Origin: Lingula anatina | Lineage: Eukaryota; Brachiopoda; Lingulata; Lingulida; Lingulidae | NCBI RefSeq assembly: GCF_001039355.2 | Contig: NW_019773951.1 | Location: 1 to 25,164 of the forward strand | Direction of reading: 5' to 3' | Length of the DNA stretch: 25,164 bases | Part shown: in pieces, positions 12,549 through 23,100 of the stretch | How positions within the stretch are numbered: position 1 is the stretch's first letter | Layout: each line of letters begins with the position of its first letter | Program-made: the position numbers and the translations under genes | Notes under the pieces: model-generated | Database searches by the model: none | The model's input: the letters and a program-made list of their open reading frames with translations, nothing else | Told to the model about the DNA's origin: nothing

Positions 12549-15500
12549 AACCTGAAAAATATACATTTCCGCCTTCCATAAAATATAATTGATTCAATAA
12601 CTTATTCACATTTTGCTAAATGAGCACAACCGTCGATGCAAAGGTCATGCTCATTTGCACTGACAGCAAAATGTGTATGTTGTGCCGCCAGTATGTTTGC
12701 ATGGCATATGTAATGTATAATTAAATTGTGGATGTCATAGATGTAAGTATACCCCAGTATCATATTAAACCTACAGGTCTGGCACATGAAATTTAGTTTA
12801 GAAGCATTTAATGATAATGCATCGTGTAAAGGGACTATTACATAAATAAAGAAAAAAAAAAAAAAATTAATGCATGTACTATTTAACACATATAGTAAAG
12901 ACATATTTATGTAAAGCTACAAAAATGAGGAAAAGTGTGCACATTAACATTGCATGCACCATATTTAAAAATCGTTTATTAAGAAAAATATAACATCAGC
13001 ATATCTGAATGTGAATTCAAGTATAGGTATAATAAACATAAGACCTCTTACAACTGCGTAGCCAAACGTCACCATAACTCATTAAAGCCTCGGTCACAAC
13101 CGGACAAATTTGAGAACCGTACTTCCCCTACTAATTTTGGGTGCAGCGGAGGTTGTAGAGTTCGTAGAGGTACAAGGAAGGTTTCAATGGAAAGTCTGCT
13201 TTGCGAGTCGCAAGGAGCCACGTTAAGCCTGGGCTCCGTATCTCGAAAGGTTCGCTATGTTGCGCACGTAAGCAAGTGTCTCGATTCCATGGCTCCGTAT
13301 CTCGAAATAGAATCGGTTATGGAATCGAGACACTAACGCGCGTGCGCAACACAGCGAACCTTTCGAGATACGGAGCCCTGGGTCACACTGCGCTTGCAAC
13401 CTTTTGGCAACCACAGAATCTGGCGGTCGCTTCCGATCAGTCTGCGGGCTAATTAAGATGCTTTGGCATATTTTGACCGACAACTAGGCGCAAACCGGTT
13501 GCATCAAGGTTGCAGTTAGGTGACTGTAACCTCTTACATACCATCTTCAAGCTATAGGTTACCAGTCGCACACCGTTTGCCGAGTGATAAATAACCTGTC
13601 AGCAACCAATTGGTAATTGAAAATCGGTTGCATGACTGCAGCGATCACTTGCCAACTGGTAGCAGCAAGGTTGCACATAATATATACTCTACAGGTATAT
13701 AACTTACCGGTGCCTCTCGGACTCCAAGTCGTAAAAGACGTATGTGCCCCAGCCAATCCAAGTTGCCTGCAAACTACATTGCCATCGTTAATGCCCCAGC
13801 CCCGGCCACACACACGCCCCCACTCCCCGGCATAGTACACCTCAACACGGCCTTCGTAGGGGCTAGTTGTGTTCACCAGGCGAACGGCACCATCGCCAGC
13901 TACAAGGTAAAGGAGGAGATGTATTGTATCTCACTCAGAAAATAAAGGAAGTTCGCCGCTTTGGAATAGATCGATTGTTAAAAGGGGGGAAAAAACTCGT
14001 CACAATTCACAAAATACATTGTAAACAGCTCATGGAGATACAATAAGTTGTATGTTACCACCAAAATCACAGTTTTATCACAATTATTCTGAAATCTGTG
14101 CATCCCAAAGGAACACGCGATCTTCACGGATGGCTTATATTAATCTTTTTTAACTTCGAACGTGTAAATAGTTCATTAACCATAGGGAAATTGCCGTGAT
14201 TCCCAGAAAAAAATCTTACTTTGAAATAATTTCTAAAAAGATTTTCTCAAAATTTTGTCTTTTTTGTCCTTTCACATCGGCATTTACGTACGTGCTTTGC
14301 AGATGACTCCAGCATCGTCGTAGTGTTCGGAGAAACAGTCAGAGTTGATGTTGCCCCACCCTCGGGAAGAACAGCTGGACAAGCGCATCTCAGTTCCGGC
14401 GCAATTGATGTCTGACAACCAAAAGGATCCTATGCCTCGGGGGTTATAGTTGCTAAACACTGAAGGGTCAGAAAATAGGACGTAAAACCCAGTTTCTCTC
14501 TAAAGCCCCAGTCACACTTATTCGGATTCAGCAGTAATCAAGCAGAATGACCCGGAATGAAGAATTTTCAAAATACCATTGGAATACTCAGAATGCGCTT
14601 GAATCCACCTGGAATGATTCGTGCACAATTCGGATGTATTAGCTCTCAAATGCATCTCGAATGTAGTTGGAATACTTGGAATATCGAAAATGCTGTCAGA
14701 AAGCAGTCAGAATATTTAAAATTCACTTTAAATGCCGTACTAGTGCACATGCACAACATCCTAGCAGGATTTGAAGTGTCTTGCCATTTCTGTTGAAATG
14801 CTGTTCATTTCTGTTAAAAGACCTTAATAATATTAAGAATGCACTCAGAGTTCAATTCGGATACACTTAGAATGAAATTCAAAAATTCTCCGCTTGGAAT
14901 GCACTTCGAAAGTTTTGAGCATGACCAAAAAAATTCCGACCGGACACAATAATGAGCCTACATAGTTCACTCTGAATTTTTAGAACGCAACGCGAATACC
15001 TAGGAATATACAAAAAAAAAAAAAGTTTCATACCGACTACATTCTAGCTCATTCCGCCTCCAGTGTGACTAAAGTATTAAGGACCCGTTAAACTAGAGGT
15101 GGCATGAGCAAGAATGCCGTCGGAAATATCATTCTTTGTACGCTCCTGTATTTTCGAAGAGCACTGTAAAATTTTAGAGTGCATTTTTACCCATTCTTGT
15201 GGCCGGCCCGAATTTTTGCTCATGCTCAAAACTTTTGAGGTGCATTCCAAGTGGAGAAAATATCTAATGGCATTCTTAGTGTATTTTAACTGTGCTATGA
15301 TTGCATTCTAAATATTAATACGGCATTTTTACAGCATTCGAAACATTCTGATCGCGTTCGAGGGAAAACCGAAATGGCAAGAAACTTCAAATTTTGCTAG
15401 AATTAGCCGGAATACAACTGCATGCATCTCGATGGCTCCCTAAATCCTACTTCAACCAGGAATCGAAATACACTCGTACGACATTCGAAGTGTACTCTAA

Positions 15501-18500
15501 ATATCCTGCCTGCTTTCTGACAGCATTTTCGATCTTACTAGTTTTCGAACTACATTCGGATCCCATATGAGAGCTAATACAGCCGGAGTGTTCACGAATT
15601 CCAGGCGAATCCAAGCGCATTCGGAGTATTCCAACAGCATTCTTACAAAATTTTACATGTAGGTCAATTTGAAATTTCTTCCCGAATGTAGTACAGATTT
15701 AGAAAATGCTCATTCTAGATGTACTTGATTCCTGCTGATTCCGTATAAGAGTGTGACGGGGCCTTTAAAGCCCAATAGATGCATCGGCCTATAAATATTG
15801 CGCAGTAACTCAAAGTTGACTTTAGCTATATAGAAATCAGTGTAATGTGCCTCCTGGCGTTGACTGAAATACAGAAAAAATGGTGCGTGTACGACTATGT
15901 TGTAAACAAGAAGCTAAATAAATACTTCATGTTTTATTCAACCAGTTCAATTTTGTTTTCTCTTATTCCGTGTTCTAACGTCGATCTACAATACATTTGG
16001 AGAATATATGTTTGGATTTCTTCTGGTGAGCAATAATACATTAATTAGCTGATGGGCGATATATAATAAATATCTTGTTCAAGAGACCCGTAAACAATGA
16101 TGTGCAATTAAGAACTTGATCACAATAAGTATCTCGGGTAACTGTGTCGAGTGCAAACTATCCAGATTTTAGTTTTGGGGAACAGCCAGCACTGATGTCT
16201 TATGCTTTGTACTAGGCAGTTGGAATTGTAGTCATATCTCTGGTCTCGTTTTAAGCAAACGTATGTTTCCAAGCTATCCAAAGGAATAGAGCAGAATTTT
16301 CTCAACATTTTTTTCCTAAGCATTAACATGTATCTGGGTGATATGATAAGAACTGAAGCCGTCTAAAACAGAATATGATACTTACCAGTGTGGGGATGCC
16401 CGTAGCCTAGCTGTCTGCACGCAACTTTGGCGTCGTTAAAATCCCAACCCTCCTCACACACTCTCCGCCACACACCGTTACGGTAGATCTCAACACGACC
16501 TTGATATTGCGTGTCCCCATCCTGAAGGCGAATGTCTCCATCGACTTAAAAATAAAATAGGACAACGTGCAATATTATGATATTATTCAATTTACCAACG
16601 CTAGGTAAATCCTCTTGGCTTATTTCACTGGATTGAAATAAAGAAAAGCTGATGATTGTACAGGTACATACATATACATGTATATGACGACATAAACAAA
16701 GGGAAAAAAATGAAGCAAAGATATCAGTGAACGAAAACTCCGTTGAACATAACATCTAACTTTTGACAGTAACTCGAAAATTAAAACAAAGCTGGAACCG
16801 TATAGTTACGGCGGTTACATATCAAAACGAAAGCATTTAGTTAAAAAGTTAACGTAAAATCCTGAACCTTGTCTTAAACAGGGAACTGTTCCCCAATGTG
16901 TTTTGCTGTTTTCTCTAATGTTATATTTCTGATATGATACAGCCAAGTAGGTAATAAAGATTTTGCGATGCTATTATGGGAGACTGTTTTGTTTGTTTGT
17001 CGGCAATAAACGTAGGCCCCTTTACATACATGTTAAACGGAAAAATATATGAGTCTGATTTATCTTATAGAATATATTCAAACACTGTGGGTATCTTTTC
17101 GTAAGGAGGGCAAGGAGATAACTGTAGTTCTTATTTCAAACACGGTTTCGTCTCTGCTTACATAATTTGAAATTATAAAGGGTAAGGCTGCATAGTGTAG
17201 CAAGGTATGAGGAACCATATTAAAAGTACGCCCTTTGGGTAACAGTGGGGGTAAAGGAAAAGTCTAGTACTATTTGAATGGGTTTTCGTTTCTGATAACA
17301 TGATGATATGTAATATCAGGTAGTATAAAGTAAGTTTTATTACACCATAAACAAGGTGAATAAGCATCATGGGTGTACAGTTAAAGTAAATTGGGGCGTT
17401 ATAAGAAAATTATATCTTTAAAACAAATTTTCGTCTCTGAATACGCAATTATGCGCAATTTGACATCATGCGTTTTATTGAAACTACCCTATTGAGAAAA
17501 TTTAGTTATCTTTCTCTTTTAAGTTATACAGTGCAGTATTTGTATTTTCATGAAAGTTTAATAGTGCAGTAGTTTCTCTTCATCTTTAGAAATTAGAATG
17601 TATTCTTTGTCCACATGACATGTGGAAGCGTTTTTCTCTTTACTGCAAAAAAAAAAAAAAAAAAAAAGAAAGATTTTTGTCAGTTTAAAGTAAATTGTTT
17701 ATTTTTTCTTTTCAACTTTAAAATTCTGTTTTTGTTATTGATAATGCATATAGGTCTAATTGGACTAGATTGGACTTTAGATTAGTTGAATTAAAGGTTG
17801 ACCATTTGTGGTCCTTAAAAAACATCTATTTGCCCAGTAGGGCCATATTTTAGGCCACATCGGCTTGCTCACATGGGAAACACAATGAGCTTATTGACAA
17901 ATCCATCCAGGACCAACATCACAGTCCATATGGGCCACACATGGGACCTAACGTTGCGTGTTGACTGGAATTTTTTCTCAATATTAAGGTCTATTTAACT
18001 TGTATTAAATCAAAAGTAAGCATGCAGAAGGATTTTTTGTTCTAGTGGAACATCAATCTACTGACTACATTTTAAATTTCGGTCACTCGTTACACCATCT
18101 CACTTTTTCCAATTGATCTAAATCCGTTTTTACTAAAGTAGAAAACCTGCAACTTGTCAAGGAGCTAGTATGGTGTCTAACATCTCGGAAAATGCCCTGA
18201 AGGTATATTTCAAATAAAATAAATAAAGCTTGAGGCTACTTTCGTGGTGTCGACAAATTTTCAAAAAGTGAAAAACCTTCGTTACGTCCTCTTGCGAATG
18301 TCATTATTTTTGGTTGTTTTACATGTTATGTAATATTTTAGCCATTCATAAAAGCCTAAGTTTAGTTCCATCCATTATTAGCAAGAGAATATGGTGACAG
18401 AACGCAATCAAATGAATTTGTCAATATGAATAATAACGATGTAGAAAACACTTAGATAGGAGATCCATCGGCAGTAGTAGAAATCCATTGTTTACGGCGG

Positions 18501-20166
18501 ATCTTCCTGAAACATGCTTATTACCAAACAGATATATATTAAGAGAGTAATAAGGGAGAGGAAAACACTGAGAAGTGGGGAACAAACTTAATTTGACTAT
18601 GTGCAATGTGGCTGCCTGGCAGTAGTACCGTATCGGTAATAATCATGTGTACATTTAGTCAGTTTGCCCTTTAAAGATTACACGCTAAAATTATTGTTTG
18701 AATACAATAGACGAGTGTTATAATTACGGGGTAGCTAGAAAATTGTAAGCAAACTATGGTGATTAGCCTAATCCCCCAGTCGAATCGATTAGAACGCCCC
18801 TTTTAAGTAGTAGTTGCGAACTATTCACTAGTCTTTGTTCACTAGTCTTTAGTATCACGAGCTACCTGCACATTCAACCAGTGTTAATTATTTGTTTTAA
18901 CATGATCAACAATACGCTGTTATATGTTTAAAAAAGAACTGTTGTAAATTTTACGCATATAGACATAACAGAAAATGAATAAATTAAGAAAGAGGAAAGA
19001 AACTTAGCAGGAAATCCAGCAACTTACATTTTCATCAAGGAAAAGTAACAACAAAACCAATGTTTTTCTTTAATTGCCGTAGCACTTTACTGGTAGCATC
19101 AGCGCAACTTGTACGTAAAAAGAAAGGATGGCCAAATTATAATAATAACAAAGAAAACAACAGTGCTTTTATAGCAAATATCGATATAATAAACAAGCTT
19201 ATTACACGCAGTCTCAGTTAATACAAATAAATTGTACCGGAAAACGAACAAAAGAATAACACTAGTCTTTTCGGAAATGTATTTGTTCTGAAGAACAATA
19301 TTATATAAAAAAAGGAAGACCGTCTCTCCTCGGGGATGCTGGGATTAAATTAATCACTTTTTAATGTACCTAGCTTTGAATTACGGATTAAAGATAAAGT
19401 GGGTTTTATAAAAATGTATTCATTACAGTACAAAACACGGCTCCAGAACATACAGAACCATCTGATATCCAAGTGGGTCTTAACAACCCCCCCTCCTTAA
19501 CAATCGCCCCCACTGACTATAATGTCAACTTCTATTTTATACTTAACAGTGCTCTCCGCATGGAAAAAAATTGTCCACAATACTAAATGATATTGAAAGA
19601 TAATCGATGAAAATCGATCATAATTCTTCTGGAAGAAATTATTTCAAACACTAATATCGCGCCTCATGCATGCGTGTTATCACCTCATTATGCATATTTA
19701 CACACACGATCATTCTTCTGGTTGCTTCATCTGCTCGTTTAAAATACGGACGCTAAAGATGCTCCATGTTTTCTTTTTTTAGTTTTCATGACACCTAAGG
19801 GTAATTGCTACGAAAACACAAACAAAAGAAGTGATGCATGTTGTCTAGACATCCAAAGAAATTAGACTCTCACTGGGGTGTCTAAACAACTCCGTTAACA
19901 AGACAATTAAGAAAAGACAACACTTCATACTGTTTCCAAACGTCGATTTGCCCTAGAATATATTTTCTTTTAAATGAAATGATTTACTAGAACAAAAAAT
20001 AAAATTGCATGTGCAGTTGATTTTTTTCCACATCGAGCACACTGTTTAGGCTGTGAGGACAGGATCCTCTTGAATGTGTCAGATCTGCAGTCGTTTACTT
20101 ACAAAACCAGTTTCAAAACAAAAAAGATATCTAATTTCGGTCCAAATTAATGTAGCTTTCCAAATA

Positions 20167-20199
<33 letters not shown>

Positions 20200-23100
20200 T
20201 GTTTTTCATCAATTTATTCATTATTCTTTTTTTGCTCACGGCAAGCTTAAAGGAGAGTTCAATTTACTTGAATATGAGATAGCTTTAAGGGCAAACAGAC
20301 TCACTAGCGATCTGCATGTAAACGTGTTTGCAATATCTCCTCAAATACATTTTGATTCTTTGATTTGCTGGTATTATAAAAAAATAAGAAAAATGACTAT
20401 AGAATAAAAATACATGTGTATCTATCTAGAAGCAAAAGTTGAAAAATGGCCTATTTACCAGTACACTCATCAAAATGTTACATGTAAACATGTGGGAGAT
20501 ATTTATCTGCCCAGTATTATTTTTTTTTTATTTTGGTTTTGTGCTCCTTCAATCTCTCTCTCTTTCTCTCTCTCTCTGGAGTAGTTTTTACTTTCTCTCT
20601 GTAATATTTACAGGCTTTTGTGAACACGTACAGTGTTGAAAAAGATGACTGCAATCACTACCCTAAATCATGGTTAAATAGTACTTTCTGAAAACAGGGT
20701 GCACTAGTCTGTTACAAAGAAGTAAATTAGGCTAAATCGGCTTTTGAAGATGGATTTGACTTAAATAAATTCGCCTCGAAACGAGTATATCACTTTGCAG
20801 CTCAGTTTCATTTGTTCCCTGAATATTTTATTATACAACATTATTCTGTTGGAAATTCTGTACTCAAGGAGAGGGCATAGTTTTTGGGTTATCCAGACAC
20901 AGGTTATTTTCTTGGCTTGTCATCCATCCTTTTTTGATTTAAAGATATTTACATTTTGTTTGCTTAAGGTTAGGCATATTCTGCCATGAGTGTCAGGACA
21001 TTGTAAAGCTAACTATTCATACATTTTCATGGGATAGCTTTACAGTGAATCTGAGGAACAGCGGCAATGTTGAGTATCCGTGAATCAAAGGAAATGCTCC
21101 CCAGTAAATATGCAGCTGAATGACATTGATCCAACATGAAACGTAAAACATATTTGATCTTGCTTTATCTAATTTATAAAACAGGCGCGGGGGTGACGCA
21201 GGTGCGACGCATTCCCGGTGTGCTCTCGACTTTGTTCGTTAGTTGTGAGGGCGTGCGCCTTACTCCACACGCAAAGGGCACTCGCTCCTTTATTGCTTGC
21301 GACTTGCATCTTGCACAACGCGCGTCTCTCTTGCTAACTCCGTGCGAGGGGAGCATGTTGCGGCCTCGCTGTTAGCAGGCTATTCGTAAAATTTTTTGGG
21401 CATGTCCAACATCCTCCGAACGTGATTACGGGCTGTCTGCGAACTGGAAATTTCGTAAGAAGGACTTGCGTGGGAAGTAAGATTCTGCCCAAAATTTGGA
21501 CGCAAACAGCCCATAAGAGCCTGTACGGCCGTTTGTGACCGAGGCTTAATATGTACATTGTATCTATGAAGTAACAAAACTAAGGGTACGCGCAAGATCG
21601 ATAGCTAGTTTAATTCTAGGAAGATAACCATCCGCCCCCTTCCTTATGAAAAGGCATTATTTTATTAATACAATGCAACCGACGCGTATCCGCAAGTTAG
21701 AAGAAAATGTGTGATTACTCACCCCAGTAGGAGGCCGTTACCCCTTCCAAACAAAGAGTCAACAAAGCAGCAAATTAGAAGACAATGTGTTATTACCCAC
21801 GGCAGTAGGAGGCCGCTAGCGCTTCCCAGCAAGACATAAACACTGGTGGGCGTGACCATCGCCTAATTAGGGGCGAGAGGTTGTCCTTATTTGATTGGTA
21901 TAACACCTGTTGGTGGAATCAAAAGACCAACTCCGTGGTCTCCGTGCAACAGAACTGTTAGTGTCTATTTTGTGGATATTTAAAAATACCTAGTGTCCGC
22001 CAAGTCACACTTGGAAAACTTCGATGGAAACTTAAAGCAATAATAATTCTTCCTCTGAGTTTCAAAATTCCGCAAGAAATACATTGTAAACAACGCATGG
22101 AAATATATCCTATTGCATTATACCACTAACACGGCCATTATTGTAGTAAAACTAAAATCTGTGCTTGTCAATAGGGCTTTCGATGCCTTTCTTCCCGTTC
22201 GTCAAGGCATCCGTTGCCAATGACGTTTGGGATGTCACGCGGATTCTCGCGTTCATTCGAGACCAAAATAACTTCTGGCGCGAAAAGCCTGATGTAATAC
22301 GCAGACGTAAGTTGCGAGTTTTTGTACAGTGCGTTGGATAACGAAAAGCCCAGAATAGCACACATTGTAGATATAGATGCATTTTGAGCAATAAGACGAA
22401 TATATCTTATGAATTTTATATTATTGTTATGTAGTGTTGCTGTTGTCTGCTTTTCCCGCGGTTTTAAGTAGGTCACCAAAAACTATCGCTCGATATCGCG
22501 TGACTATGCAATGTCAGAGTGGGCTCCGTCAGTTAAAATCTCTTAAGACATTTTAACAAAAATACCAAACGTTTAGGAAAAAACCTGGACTAACTATGGA
22601 TGCAGGAATGGGGTCGCTGACCATTGGTAAGTACGGGGAAATTGCCGTTTACTCCAGGAAAATCCAATTTTTGGCCAAAATAAAGTTATTATGTCTTTGA
22701 TTTTTTATGCGCGGAAAATATATATTATAGCCAGATGCAATCACATTTATTGATTGACATTAACTGAAATTGTTGTACTCACTTATAAGAAGCATTCCCT
22801 TTACTGCTCTTATACCCGATTTTATGGAATGTACTTAATCTGACCCTGAATTTGTTTACGCGTTTAAAGTCAGTCCCGTCCCAGATTCATAACGACGATA
22901 ACTTAGTTAGTTTTACCCATAAAAAATAATTCCTTACCTTACCATGTTTGCAAAACAATAACTTTGAGAAGTGCGTATGAAAAAAAGGGTCTAAAGTTAA
23001 ATTACGGTGATAAGATTTGATTTTCAAGTGAACCTTATCTGACGCCGCATGAGACAAGTTGCGTCGTTGACCTTTACTGAAGTGATCATCATCGGCCGAG

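Noticed and set aside
21136-21595. Open frames in the GC-rich block
   Set aside because: Long frames on both strands due to high GC; no domain; the block is a repeat.
22152-22479. Two overlapping minus-strand frames of 79 and 103 codons
   Set aside because: No signal peptide, Cys pattern or splice sites that fit the gene; lies in the R2 gap.
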